DNA of 64,000 nt from JBAOHV01 sp964450685 (GCA_964450685.1 CAYVDN010000011.1:1-64000), one strand, 5' to 3'. Positions 36,703-45,427 are shown, numbered from the stretch's first letter. Notes: generated from the letters alone by a model not told the origin. Numbers and translations are program-made.

Positions 36703-36745
36703 GTGATCCGGGCCGCGCCCTGCGGCTCGGATAGGTTGCTGCCCC

Positions 36746-37567
36746 GTGGCCACGATCGTCTGTTTCCATGCCCACCCCGACGACGAGTCGATCGGAACCG
36801 GGGGCACGATCGCGCGAGCGGCCGCAGAGGGGCACCGCGTTGTGCTCGTCGTGGCCACTCGAGGTGAGAGGGGTGAGCCGACACCGGGGGTCCTGGGCGA
36901 GGGAGAGATGCTCTGGGAACGGCGCATCGTCGAGACGCTCGACTCGGCGCGGGTGCTGGGCATCCAACGCGTGGAGTTCCTCGGCTACGTCGACTCGGGG
37001 ATGATGGGGGAGCCCTCGAACGAGTTTCCCTACTCCTTCTGGCAGGCAGACGTCGATCACGCGTCCAGGCGGCTGGCGGCCATCCTCGACGAAGAGCAGG
37101 CCGACATCCTCACCGTCTATGACGACTTCGGGGGTTACGGCCATCCAGACCACATCCAGGTCCACCGGGTCGGGCTCCGCGCGGCGCAGATCGCAGGGAC
37201 GGCCGAGGTGTTCCAGGGCACCATGAACAACGACCACATCCGCCGCAGCGTCCAGGCGATCCGGGCCATGCAGGAAGCGGACGGAGTCGAGGTCCCCGAG
37301 GACGCCCCCTCCGACGAAGACCTGGAGACGACGACCTTCGGCAAACCCGAGGTCGAACTCACCCACGCCATCGACGTGAGCGATCTGCTGGCGGTGAAGA
37401 AGGCGTCGATGATGGCCCACGAGAGTCAGATAGGTGCCGACTCGTGGTTCCTGACGATGGGTGACGACGCATTCGCCATGGCGTTCGGCACCGAGTGGTT
37501 CATCCGTACCGGTCACCCCCGCGGGAAGGACGATCCGTTTCTCACCAGTCTCTGGGACCCGACCTGA
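36746..37567 (+). CDS. PIG-L / Mca-MshB-like deacetylase
   Basis: A 273-residue zinc deacetylase of the LmbE/PIG-L family. The metal motif AHPDDESIGTGG is at residues 9-20 and the third ligand is in GGYGHPDHIQVHRVG. Length and the TRGERGEPTPGVLG segment resemble mycothiol-S-conjugate amidase (Mca) and MshB, enzymes of mycothiol metabolism; which one cannot be decided. GTG 36746 lies eight bases after TAGGTT (36732-36737). Its TGA overlaps the next ATG (TGATG). Confidence 0.87.
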   Translation: MATIVCFHAHPDDESIGTGGTIARAAAEGHRVVLVVATRGERGEPTPGVLGEGEMLWERRIVETLDSARVLGIQRVEFLGYVDSGMMGEPSNEFPYSFWQADVDHASRRLAAILDEEQADILTVYDDFGGYGHPDHIQVHRVGLRAAQIAGTAEVFQGTMNNDHIRRSVQAIRAMQEADGVEVPEDAPSDEDLETTTFGKPEVELTHAIDVSDLLAVKKASMMAHESQIGADSWFLTMGDDAFAMAFGTEWFIRTGHPRGKDDPFLTSLWDPT

Positions 37568-37920
37568 TGCTGGATGCCCACGATGTCTGGGCCTGGGTGG
37601 TGATCATCGGCAACGCCATGGCCGGTACCTGGTGCCTGGCAGCTCACTGGCTCCCGAAGCTGAGGGTGAGAGGCCTGTGGTTTGCCGTCGCGGTGGTTCA
37701 GGTGACGATCTTCGTGCAGGTTGCGCTGGGTGTGTACATGGTCGCGGTCGAAGGCATCCATGCACCGGCGATGCACATGTTCTACGGGTTCATCTCGTTG
37801 GTGACCGTGGGGATCCTCTACGCATATCGCGAGCAGATGCGCGCCCAGATGTACCTGCTGTACGGCGCCGGAGGCCTCTTCCTCATGGGCCTCGGCCTCC
37901 GGGCCGTTCAACTGGCTTGA
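37567..37920 (+). CDS. Small four-helix membrane protein, unknown
   Basis: A 117-residue integral membrane protein with about four hydrophobic segments (VWAWVVIIGNAMAGTWCLAA, LWFAVAVVQVTIFVQVALGV, MHMFYGFISLVTVGILYA, LLYGAGGLFLMGLGLRA). Histidines and tyrosines in the helices suggest redox or heme handling only weakly. It is coupled to the deacetylase gene by TGATG. No family recognised. Confidence 0.75.
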   Translation: MLDAHDVWAWVVIIGNAMAGTWCLAAHWLPKLRVRGLWFAVAVVQVTIFVQVALGVYMVAVEGIHAPAMHMFYGFISLVTVGILYAYREQMRAQMYLLYGAGGLFLMGLGLRAVQLA

Positions 37921-37932
37921 TGCCGCGACGAG

Positions 37933-38385
37933 TCAGTTGTTGGTGGCGTCCTCGGAATCCAGCGCCACCGTGGTCGTCTCGAGTGGTGCAGCGCCGATCT
38001 CGATCTGGACCTTCTGGGGTCGGGCAGCCTGGCTGACTGGGATCCGGACGTGCAGGACACCATTCTCGAAACGTGCCTCGACAGAACCCAGGTCGAGGGA
38101 ATCGGAGAACCTCAGTTGTCGCCGGGTGATTCCCTGGCGGCGCTCCGCGACGAGCACGGTCGCCCCCTCGGGAAGGTTCCGCTGGCGCTCCGCCGTGAGG
38201 GTGAGGACGTTGCGGTCAACCGACAGGTCCACTTCGGCAGGATCGAATCCGGGCAGATCGAACTCGAGCAGGACGGCATCCTCGGTACGGACGGCATCGA
38301 ACGGAAGCCGCTGTCCGATCGATGAGGACGGCCGGGGGAAGGTCGCCAAGTCCATATCGCGGAACGGGGTGAAGAGCGTGGTCAT
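37933..38385 (-). CDS. Small heat shock protein Hsp20
   Basis: A 150-residue alpha-crystallin-domain chaperone. The core runs from about residue 28 to 125 with VLLEFDLPGFDPAEVDLSV and the signature ARFENGVLHVRIPV, followed by an I-x-I type tail (VQIEIG). It prevents aggregation of unfolded proteins. ATG 38385 has an exact AGAAGGAGT ribosome site; the longer open frame to 38412 is rejected. A HAIR inverted repeat upstream suggests repression by HspR. Confidence 0.94.
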   Translation of the reverse strand: MTTLFTPFRDMDLATFPRPSSSIGQRLPFDAVRTEDAVLLEFDLPGFDPAEVDLSVDRNVLTLTAERQRNLPEGATVLVAERRQGITRRQLRFSDSLDLGSVEARFENGVLHVRIPVSQAARPQKVQIEIGAAPLETTTVALDSEDATNN

Positions 38386-38430
38386 GGTGTGACTCCTTCT
38401 GTGGCATCCCACTGAGGCTTACTGAGCCAT

Positions 38431-38436
38431 AGTTTA
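38431..38436 (-). promoter_or_regulatory. -10 box of hsp20
   Basis: TAAACT on the minus strand, about 45 bases before the start codon, with the HAIR element just upstream. Confidence 0.5.
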
Positions 38437-38441
38437 CCTAT

Positions 38442-38466
38442 TAGTTGAGCGAATAACGCTCAACTA
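38442..38466. promoter_or_regulatory. HAIR element (HspR operator) upstream of hsp20
   Basis: Inverted repeat TAGTTGAGCG-AATAA-CGCTCAACTA. The core TTGAGC-N7-GCTCAA has the spacing of the HspR-associated inverted repeat (CTTGAGT-N7-ACTCAAG). It covers the -35 side of the hsp20 promoter. A further TTGAG half-site lies at 38469-38473. Confidence 0.78.
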
Positions 38467-38531
38467 GGTTGAGGCATCTAAGTGAACCCTCAGGTTGTAC
38501 GGGAACTCCACTCGAGAAGCCACGAAAACGA

Positions 38532-38579
38532 CAACCGGTGCGGTTGGGTACTCAGACGAGCACCCAACCGCACCGGTTG
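38532..38579 (-). terminator. 18-bp perfect hairpin downstream of pckG
   Basis: Arms 38532-38549 and 38562-38579 pair perfectly around a 12-base loop, 21 bases past the pckG stop. On the minus strand it is followed by TGTCGTTTTCG, a weak T tract, so an intrinsic terminator is likely. Confidence 0.75.
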
Positions 38580-38599
38580 GGAAGACCTGGCAGATCCGT

Positions 38600-40393
38600 T
38601 CAGCCGGCCAGGCGCTTCTCCAGGCTGGCGAGCTCGTCACGCATGGCCTGCGGCAGCCTCTCGCCGACGAAGTCGAAGTGCCCGTTGATCAGCTCGACCT
38701 CACCACGCCAGGCGTCAGGGCTGACCGAGAGAAGCTGCGTGAGAGTCTCGTCATCGATGTCCAGGCCCGAGACATCGATCGCGTCGACCGAGGGCACGTA
38801 GCCGATCGGGGTCTCGACGGCGCCACCCTCGCCCGCCACACGCTCGAGGACCCACTTGAGGACCCGGCTGTTGTCGCCGAAGCCGGGCCATAGGAACTTG
38901 CCCTCGTCGGACTTGCGGAACCAGTTCACCCAGAAGAGCTTGGGAAGCTTGTCGGCATCGGTCGCCTCACCGATCTCGAGCCAGTGCTGGATGTAGTCGC
39001 CCACGTTGTAACCCATGAACGGCAGCATCGCGAAGGGGTCGAACCGCACGTCGCCGACCTTGCCAGCCGCGGCAGCTGTCTTCTCGGAGCTCATGATCGA
39101 GCCGAGGAAGGTGCCGTGCTGCCTGCCGAACGACTGGGTCACCAGGGGAACGTTGGTCGCCCGCCGACCGCCGAACAGGATGGCCGAGATCGGTACGCCG
39201 GCAGGGTCCTCCCATTCCGGCGCTATCGACGGGCACTGCGACGCCGGTGTCGTGAACCGCGCGTTCGGGTGTGCCGCAGGGGTACCGGACTCGGGGGTCC
39301 AGTCGTTGCCCTTCCAGTCGATCAGGTGCGCTGGCGGCTCGGAGGTCATCTCCTCCCACCAGACATCGCCGTCGTCGGTCTTGGCGACGTTGGTGAACAC
39401 GGAGTTGCCCCACATCGTGTCCATCGCGTTCTTGTTGGTCTCGTCGGAGGTTCCGGGGGCCACACCGAAGAAGCCGGCTTCCGGATTGATCGCGTAGAGC
39501 CGTCCGTCCTCGCCGAACTTCATCCAAGCGATGTCGTCACCGACCGTCTCGACCTTCCAGCCGGGCAGGGACGGCACGAGCATCGCCATGTTGGTCTTGC
39601 CGCAGGCGGACGGGAAGGCAGCCGCGATGTAGCGCTTCTCGCCCTCGGGAGAAGTGATACCGAGGATGAGCATGTGCTCTGCCATCCAGCCGTCGTCACG
39701 TGCCATGGTCGACGCGATACGAAGCGCGAAGCACTTCTTTCCGAGCAGTGCGTTGCCGCCGTAGCCCGATCCGTAGGACCAGATCTCCTTGGTCTCGGGG
39801 AAATGCGAGATGTACTTGGTCTCGTTGCACGGCCAGGGGACATCCGCCTGTCCGTCGGACAGTGGAGCCCCCACGGAGTGGACGCAGGGAACGAACTCGC
39901 CGTCGGCACCGAGGACGTCGAGGGCGCCCTGTCCCATGCGGGTCATGGTCCGCATGGAAACCGCCACGTACGGCGAGTCGGTCAGCTCGACGCCGATGTG
40001 CGCGATCGGTGAGCCGAGTGGTCCCATCGAGAACGGGACCACGTACATGGTGCGGCCCTTCATCGCCCCGCGGTAGAGCTCGGTCATCTCCGCCTTGAGC
40101 TCCGCCGGGTCACGCCAGTGGTTTGTCGGCCCGGCGTCGATCTCGCGCTCGCACGCTATGAACGTGCGGTCCTCGACGCGAGCAACATCGCTCGGGTCCG
40201 ACAGTGCCAGGTAGCTGTTGGGGCGCTTGGACTCCGACAGCTTCTCGAAGGTGCCGTTCTCCACCAGCTGGGCGCAGAGGCGGTCGTACTCCTCTTCCGT
40301 TCCGTCGCACCACTCGACTGCGTCCGGCTGGAAGATCTCCCGCCAGTGCTCGACCCATTCCTTGAGGTTCTGGTTGCTGGTGGTTCCTGCCAT
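38600..40393 (-). CDS. pckG: GTP-dependent phosphoenolpyruvate carboxykinase
   Basis: A 597-residue cytosolic enzyme linking oxaloacetate and PEP. The kinase P-loop is FPSACGKTNMAML, the preceding MLILGITSPEGEKRYIAAA and the mobile-loop PLVTQSFGRQHGTFLGSIMSSE are present, and the C-terminal FWVNWFRKSDEGKFLWPGFGDN is typical of the GTP class. The ATG at 40393 has GAGGGGAA upstream. Together with Kgd it points to heterotrophic central metabolism with gluconeogenesis. Confidence 0.96.
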   Translation of the reverse strand: MAGTTSNQNLKEWVEHWREIFQPDAVEWCDGTEEEYDRLCAQLVENGTFEKLSESKRPNSYLALSDPSDVARVEDRTFIACEREIDAGPTNHWRDPAELKAEMTELYRGAMKGRTMYVVPFSMGPLGSPIAHIGVELTDSPYVAVSMRTMTRMGQGALDVLGADGEFVPCVHSVGAPLSDGQADVPWPCNETKYISHFPETKEIWSYGSGYGGNALLGKKCFALRIASTMARDDGWMAEHMLILGITSPEGEKRYIAAAFPSACGKTNMAMLVPSLPGWKVETVGDDIAWMKFGEDGRLYAINPEAGFFGVAPGTSDETNKNAMDTMWGNSVFTNVAKTDDGDVWWEEMTSEPPAHLIDWKGNDWTPESGTPAAHPNARFTTPASQCPSIAPEWEDPAGVPISAILFGGRRATNVPLVTQSFGRQHGTFLGSIMSSEKTAAAAGKVGDVRFDPFAMLPFMGYNVGDYIQHWLEIGEATDADKLPKLFWVNWFRKSDEGKFLWPGFGDNSRVLKWVLERVAGEGGAVETPIGYVPSVDAIDVSGLDIDDETLTQLLSVSPDAWRGEVELINGHFDFVGERLPQAMRDELASLEKRLAG

Positions 40394-40464
40394 TGTTCCC
40401 CTCGATGATCTCTGGACTTGGTGATTGTCGGGTCGAGCTGCGCGTGGTGGCTGAGCCGCCGAGC

Positions 40465-40716
40465 TCAGCTCTCCGGAGCCGGGTCGGCGCTCCCCAGGAA
40501 CGCCGGCGTGCCCATGTCGACCTCGGAACCCAGGTTCAGCCCTGTGGCCAGACCCGATTCGTCGAGTTCGAAGTTGACGCGCTGGCCCTGGCGCAGCATG
40601 CGAAACAGCGATCCGTCGAGCGCGTGCCGGCTCAGGTCGAACTCGGCCAGGTCGGTGTCACGCACGATGATTCCGTCCTTGGTGGCGGGGTCGTATGACT
40701 TGATCACGCCTTGCAC
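40465..40716 (-). CDS. Small cold-shock-domain-like protein (uncertain)
   Basis: About 83 residues from VQGVIKSYDPATKDGIIVRD to a Pro/Ser-rich end. The pattern (GVIKSYDP, GIIVRD, LRQGQRVNFELDESGLATGL) resembles a CspA-like OB fold, but the RNP motifs are poorly preserved, so this is tentative. GTG 40716 is chosen: GGAG precedes it and a TTGCCG-N17-TACTCT promoter lies about 90 bases upstream, inside the longer frame that begins at ATG 40824. A 7-bp hairpin covers the stop codon. Confidence 0.5.
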   Translation of the reverse strand: MQGVIKSYDPATKDGIIVRDTDLAEFDLSRHALDGSLFRMLRQGQRVNFELDESGLATGLNLGSEVDMGTPAFLGSADPAPES

Positions 40717-40805
40717 CAGGTTGCTCCAGGTTCGCTCGTCTCGGCTGTGCGACAGCAGGGTGGAAGTGATGTTGACATCGCGTCCGCCATTCCGGCGCCG
40801 ACGCG

Positions 40806-40834
40806 AGAGTAAACGTTGGGTCATAGCGCGGCAA
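40806..40834 (-). promoter_or_regulatory. Promoter of the cold-shock-like gene
   Basis: -35 TTGCCG at 40829-40834 and -10 TACTCT at 40806-40811 with a 17-base spacer, on the minus strand. One of the few places in the window with both elements clear. Confidence 0.6.
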
Positions 40835-40856
40835 AGCGCCGGCGTGGGCCGGCGCT
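40835..40856 (-). terminator. Hairpin terminator after rpmB
   Basis: Nine-base perfect stem (40835-40843 with 40848-40856), four-base loop, followed on the minus strand by TTTGCC; 25 bases past the rpmB stop. Confidence 0.65.
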
Positions 40857-40880
40857 CTGCGCGGTTTCGATCGAGTCCGT

Positions 40881-41087
40881 TCAGGCGGACGTGCGTGCGG
40901 TCGGCTTGGTGACCTTGCCCGCCTTGATGCAGCGGGTGCACACGTTCATGCGCTTGGTGGTCGAGCCGACCTGCACACGGATGCGCTGGATGTTGGGGTT
41001 CCAACGACGCTTGGTGCGACGGTGTGAGTGGCTCAGGCTCATGCCGAAGATCGGCTTCTTGTCACAGACTTCACAGACGCTGGCCAT
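40881..41087 (-). CDS. rpmB: 50S ribosomal protein L28
   Basis: A 68-residue ribosomal protein. It is the zinc-binding form with paired cysteines CEVC (5-8) and CTRC, and the central SHSHRRTKRRWNPNIQRIRV block. The frame continues upstream to 41165, but ATG 41087 (MASVCEVCDKKP) matches the family. It is divergent from the DAK2-like gene and recG, a neighbourhood shared with Firmicutes (rpmB-fakA-recG). Confidence 0.95.
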   Translation of the reverse strand: MASVCEVCDKKPIFGMSLSHSHRRTKRRWNPNIQRIRVQVGSTTKRMNVCTRCIKAGKVTKPTARTSA

Positions 41088-41283
41088 TGGGAGTGCTTCT
41101 CTCGATGCTATGGCGGCCGGACGCTCTGCGCCGGCGGGGATCGGACCGGGACCCGACGCGCTCAACTGTCAGCGGCGGCGGGACCGGCGAACCACCATAG
41201 TGGCTCCCGGCCCGCCGACCCAAGCGGGGTGTCAGCCGTTCCGCAGGGATCGCGCCCCGGTTCGATCGGTAGGCTGAGCGGTG

Positions 41284-42204
41284 ATGGCGTCCTCCCGACT
41301 CGACCCCGCCGGCTTCCTCGAGGTGCTGCGGTCGGCTGCGTCGGTGATGGAGGAACATCGGGCTGCGCTCGATCGGCTCGAGTTGGGGTCTGCATGGGAC
41401 CTTGATCCCGAGGCGTCGCAGCGTCGTGGAGTCGGATCGGATCTGGCCGACCTGCTCGCCCTGGCCGTCTCCGGCTCAGGAGGGGCCACGCCGAGCTTCG
41501 CACTTATCAGCGACTCGCTCGACCGCGCCGCTGGCGGAACCGGTGTTGCGCACACGGATCTGGCCCGGCTGTTCGGTGGATTGGCCGAGGTCCTTCGCAA
41601 CGCCGACGAACTCGACGCCGAGCGATTCGCGATCGCGCTGGAGGTGGCGGGGGAACGACTGGCCACGTCGAGGCTCGCGGCTTCGCCCGGGCGGCTACCC
41701 GTCGTTGTGGCAGTCGCCGCTGACGCAGCGCTCGGTGCGTTGGACGCCGGAGCATCCCTTCCCGACGTGGTCATCGCCGCGGCCGACGACGGCCTGGCGG
41801 AGCTCGAACGGGGCCCGGTCGACGACGAGACGCTCGCACGCCGAGGCTCGGTCGACGCGTCCGCCGCAGGGTTCCTCCTGTTGCTCGACGTGGTCTGCGC
41901 GGTGGTGACCGGCGAGCCGCTGCCAGCTCCACCACCCGATGCCGCCGATGCCGTGCACCGCGAGGGCGACGGAGTCATGTACCGGGTTCGCTGTCGGGTC
42001 GAGCCCCACGAGGGGTGTGGACTCGAGTCCGCCGACTGGCTCGAGTCGACATGGCACGAGCTCGGGTCTCTCGTCGACTTCGACGGGACGGTCAGACCCT
42101 GGCGGGCCGAGGCGGTGAGCACGCTCCCCGGAGCGATGGTCGAGGCGATCTTCGAGGTAGGCCGCCCCCTCGAGCTGCACATAGGTGTAGACGGCGCGTC
42201 GTGA
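41284..42204 (+). CDS. FakA/DAK2-like protein lacking the kinase metal site
   Basis: A 306-residue protein aligned by eye with fatty-acid kinase FakA. N-terminal LDPAGFLEVLRSAASVMEEHRAALDRL matches the start of the DAK2 domain, VDASAAGFLLLLDVV matches VDAGGAGLVVIL at its end, and the last 75 residues match the FakA middle domain (MYRVRCRVE...HELGSLVDFDG...PGAMVEAIFEVGRPLELHIG). The DGDTGTN metal-binding loop that should follow residue 35 is replaced by WDLDPEASQ, so kinase activity is unlikely. Position between rpmB and recG equals that of fakA. ATG 41284 lies eight bases after TAGGCT (41270-41275). Confidence 0.65.
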   Translation: MASSRLDPAGFLEVLRSAASVMEEHRAALDRLELGSAWDLDPEASQRRGVGSDLADLLALAVSGSGGATPSFALISDSLDRAAGGTGVAHTDLARLFGGLAEVLRNADELDAERFAIALEVAGERLATSRLAASPGRLPVVVAVAADAALGALDAGASLPDVVIAAADDGLAELERGPVDDETLARRGSVDASAAGFLLLLDVVCAVVTGEPLPAPPPDAADAVHREGDGVMYRVRCRVEPHEGCGLESADWLESTWHELGSLVDFDGTVRPWRAEAVSTLPGAMVEAIFEVGRPLELHIGVDGAS

Positions 42205-44354
42205 CGGATCCGATCACCCTGCCCGAGCTGGCAGGGATGGGCGTCGAGCTGCTCAAGGGCGTGGGCCCCAAGAAGCTCCAGGGATTGCACTCGCTCGGCA
42301 TCGAGGACCTGCACGGTCTGCTCACGTACTACCCGCGGCGCTATGTGGACCGCTCGCGCGAAGCGAGGGTCGTCGATCTGGTGCCGGGTGATGAGGCCAT
42401 GGTCATCGGCACGGTCTCTTCCGTCTCATCGCGGCGTGTCCGCGGAGGGCGGGTCATGGTCACCGCGACCCTGCGTGACGAGACGGGCTCGCTGCGCTGC
42501 ACTTTCTTCAACCAGCCATGGCGTGAGCGTCAGCTCGGCTCGTCGTCCCATCAGGTCGCGGTGTTCGGAAAGGTCGAGACCTTCAACGGCGTGCGCCAGA
42601 TGACGAACCCGGTCGTGGACCTCATCGGCAATCGGACCGGCAAGGTCGTGGCGATCTATCCATTGACCGAGAAGTCGGGTCTGTCCACGTGGGATCTGGC
42701 CGACTGGGTCGCTCAGGTGCTCAGGCGGTGCTCCGGTCGGGGGATCGCCGATCCCGTTCCCAGCGACGTGCTGGCTCGTCTGGATCTCATCGGCAGGACC
42801 GAGGCCATCGCCGGAATCCACGATCCCGGATCGATGGCGCATCTCACGGTCGCCCGCCGCCGTCTCGTCTTCGACGAGCTGCTGCGACTCCAGCTCGCCC
42901 TCGTGCAGCGCAAGGCCGACATCGAGCGGAGTGGCACCGGAATCCGCCACGTCGTCGACCCTGCCGAAGGGGTGGCTCCCGGGGTGCAGCAGATGTTCCT
43001 CCGGACGCTGCCTTACGAGCTGACCACTGCACAGCGCCGCGTGATCGAGGAGATCACCACCGACCTCGCCGGCCCGGTTCCCATGCATCGGCTGCTCCAG
43101 GGAGACGTCGGTGCGGGCAAGACCGTCGTGGCGGTCGCCGCCCTGTTGGTAGCGGTGCAGGGCGGGCATCAGGGGGCGCTGATGGCGCCGACCGAGGTGT
43201 TGGCCGAGCAGCACGCAGCATCGGTTCGCTCGCTGCTCGGCGGGTTCACGGTCGCCGAGCCGGGCTCGCTGCTCGGTGAGCGGCCGCTGGCGGTGGCACT
43301 GCTCACCAATCGAACCCGTGCAGCGGAGCGCAGGAGGGTCCTGGCGGGTCTGGCCGAGGGGTCGATCGACCTCGCAATCGGCACTCACGCACTTATCCAG
43401 GAAGGGGTCAACTTCAGGTCGCTGGGCGTCGCAGTGGTCGATGAACAGCACCGGTTCGGTGTCGAGCAGCGCGCCGCCCTGCGAGCCGGCAGAGATGACG
43501 AGCTCCAACCGGATCTCCTCGTCATGACCGCAACGCCGATTCCGCGGACTGCCGCAATGACCGTCTACGGAGACCTCGACGTATCCGTGCTCGACGAGTT
43601 GCCTCCGGGACGTACACCGATCCGGACCTCGTGGGTGTCGGACCCGGAGGGGGAGAAGCAGGCCTGGAAGTCGGTGAGGGAACAGGTGGCGGCCGGGTTC
43701 CGGGCGTACGTGGTCTGTCCGCTGATCGAGGAGTCCGACAAGATCGAGGTGGCCAGCGCCGAGGCGACCTTCGAACGACTCGGTCAGGACGAGCTCGCCG
43801 GTCTGCGGGTGGCGCTGTTGCATGGGCGAATGGCTGCCGACGACAAGCAGGTGGTGATGGACGGGTTCCGCGACGGGAGCCTCGACGTGCTGGTCGCCAC
43901 GACGGTGATCGAGGTCGGCGTCGACGTCCCCGAGGCGACCGTGATGGTGGTGCTCGACGCAGACCGGTTCGGCATAGCACAGCTCCACCAGCTGCGGGGG
44001 CGGGTGGGCCGAGGATCGGCAGCCAGCGAGTGCATCCTGGTGACCTCGGATGAGCCGTCACCCGACGGTGTGGCCAGGCTCGAGGCGATGGTCGCCAGCA
44101 CCGACGGGTTCGAGCTGGCCGAGATCGACCTTGACCTCCGTGGCGAGGGAACCGTTCTGGGGCAGCGTCAGAAGGGGCGCAACGACCTGAGGCTGGCGTC
44201 GCTTCGACGTGACCGCGAATGGGTCGAACGGGCACGAGAGGTCGCCATAGCGCTGGTCGGCGACGGCACGGCGATGGCGGCGCACCCCCAACTGGCCGAC
44301 GAGGTGCGCATGCAGCTCGACGACGACGAACGCGAGTTCCTCTTCAAGTCCTGA
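42201..44354 (+). CDS. recG: ATP-dependent DNA helicase RecG
   Basis: A 717-residue superfamily 2 helicase that remodels stalled forks and Holliday junctions. The N-terminal wedge OB domain (about 20-200) begins with LLKGVGPKKLQGLHSLGI. Walker A is GDVGAGKTVVA, motif II DEQHRFG, motif VI QLRGRVGRG. The true start is GTG 42201, overlapping the previous stop (GTGA). Confidence 0.96.
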   Translation: MTDPITLPELAGMGVELLKGVGPKKLQGLHSLGIEDLHGLLTYYPRRYVDRSREARVVDLVPGDEAMVIGTVSSVSSRRVRGGRVMVTATLRDETGSLRCTFFNQPWRERQLGSSSHQVAVFGKVETFNGVRQMTNPVVDLIGNRTGKVVAIYPLTEKSGLSTWDLADWVAQVLRRCSGRGIADPVPSDVLARLDLIGRTEAIAGIHDPGSMAHLTVARRRLVFDELLRLQLALVQRKADIERSGTGIRHVVDPAEGVAPGVQQMFLRTLPYELTTAQRRVIEEITTDLAGPVPMHRLLQGDVGAGKTVVAVAALLVAVQGGHQGALMAPTEVLAEQHAASVRSLLGGFTVAEPGSLLGERPLAVALLTNRTRAAERRRVLAGLAEGSIDLAIGTHALIQEGVNFRSLGVAVVDEQHRFGVEQRAALRAGRDDELQPDLLVMTATPIPRTAAMTVYGDLDVSVLDELPPGRTPIRTSWVSDPEGEKQAWKSVREQVAAGFRAYVVCPLIEESDKIEVASAEATFERLGQDELAGLRVALLHGRMAADDKQVVMDGFRDGSLDVLVATTVIEVGVDVPEATVMVVLDADRFGIAQLHQLRGRVGRGSAASECILVTSDEPSPDGVARLEAMVASTDGFELAEIDLDLRGEGTVLGQRQKGRNDLRLASLRRDREWVERAREVAIALVGDGTAMAAHPQLADEVRMQLDDDEREFLFKS

Positions 44355-44384
44355 TGTACACGGGCCGGCCCTAGCATCGGCTCG

Positions 44385-44948
44385 ATGAGAGTCGTGGCAG
44401 GCACTGCGCGAGGTCGTCGCCTCATCGCACCGGCAGGTGGAGACGTGCGTCCGACCGGCGACCGTGTGCGCGAAGCGACCTTCAACGCACTCGGGTCGTT
44501 GGACCTGGTGCGCGACGCCAGGGTGCTCGACCTGTTCGCAGGCTCCGGTGCGCTCGGGATCGAGGCCCTGTCCCGAGGCGCCTCTCACTGCACGTTCGTC
44601 GACTCGGCGCGGCAGTCCATCGCCGCGACCAGGGCGAACCTGGCAAGTTGCGACATGGGGGATCGCTGCTCGGTGGTGGGAATGGACTCGCTGGCCTTTC
44701 TCGCGGGGAGCGACAGCACGGATTTCGATCTCGTGCTCGTAGACCCCCCTTACGCGTTCGACCGCTGGGACTACCTGTTGGGTCTGGTGCGGTCGCCCGT
44801 CGTCGTGATCGAGTCCGATCGGTCGATCGATCCGGGTCCTGACCGAGTGGTGCAGAGGGAACGCCGCTACGGCGGTACGGTGGTGACGATCGCTGTAGAG
44901 CCGGACCGTGATGACCGCGGCCGAGGACCCCTGGAGGACCGTTCGTGA
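44385..44948 (+). CDS. rsmD: 16S rRNA (guanine966-N2)-methyltransferase RsmD
   Basis: A 187-residue SAM methyltransferase. The N-terminal MRVVAGTARGRRLIAPAG, SAM motif VLDLFAGSGALGIEALSRGA and catalytic DLVLVDPPYAF are all present. It has its own TAGCAT -10 box (44372-44377) seven bases before the ATG. Its stop overlaps the coaD GTG (GTGA), the common rsmD-coaD pairing. Confidence 0.94.
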   Translation: MRVVAGTARGRRLIAPAGGDVRPTGDRVREATFNALGSLDLVRDARVLDLFAGSGALGIEALSRGASHCTFVDSARQSIAATRANLASCDMGDRCSVVGMDSLAFLAGSDSTDFDLVLVDPPYAFDRWDYLLGLVRSPVVVIESDRSIDPGPDRVVQRERRYGGTVVTIAVEPDRDDRGRGPLEDRS

Positions 44949-45427
44949 CCGTGGTGCTCTATCCCGGATCGTTCGACCCGATCCACAACGGGCATGTCGA
45001 GATAGTCGAGACGGCCTCACGGTTGTTCGACCGTGTCGTCGTCGCAGCCATGCGCAACCCGCAGAAGGGCGAACCGCTGTTCAGTCTGGACGAGCGCCAG
45101 GAGTTGATCGAGGACTCCCTGGCCCACCTGGACAACGTAGAGGTGACGATGTTCTCGGCACTCGTAGTGGACCTGGCGCGCGATGTCGGTGCCCACTTCA
45201 TAGTGAAGGGACTGCGGGCAGTGTCGGACTTCGAGTCCGAGCTGCAGATGGCGCAGATGAACCGTTCGATCTCCGGTGTCGACACGCTCTTCATCCCTTC
45301 CGCGTCACGGAACTCGTTCCTGGCGTCCAAGCTGATCCGGGAGGTGGCGCGATTCGGTGGAGACGTGACGACCATGGTTCCGCCGCCGGTCGCCAATCGC
45401 CTGAAGGACCGCTTCGGCAGCACGTGA
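44945..45427 (+). CDS. coaD: Phosphopantetheine adenylyltransferase (CoaD)
   Basis: A 160-residue nucleotidyltransferase in CoA synthesis. It has YPGSFDPIHNGHVE (6-19), FIVKGLRAVSDFESELQMAQMNR and, in place of the usual ISSS-x-VRE, NSFLASKLIREVA. GTG start 44945, coupled to rsmD. Confidence 0.95.
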   Translation: MTVVLYPGSFDPIHNGHVEIVETASRLFDRVVVAAMRNPQKGEPLFSLDERQELIEDSLAHLDNVEVTMFSALVVDLARDVGAHFIVKGLRAVSDFESELQMAQMNRSISGVDTLFIPSASRNSFLASKLIREVARFGGDVTTMVPPPVANRLKDRFGST

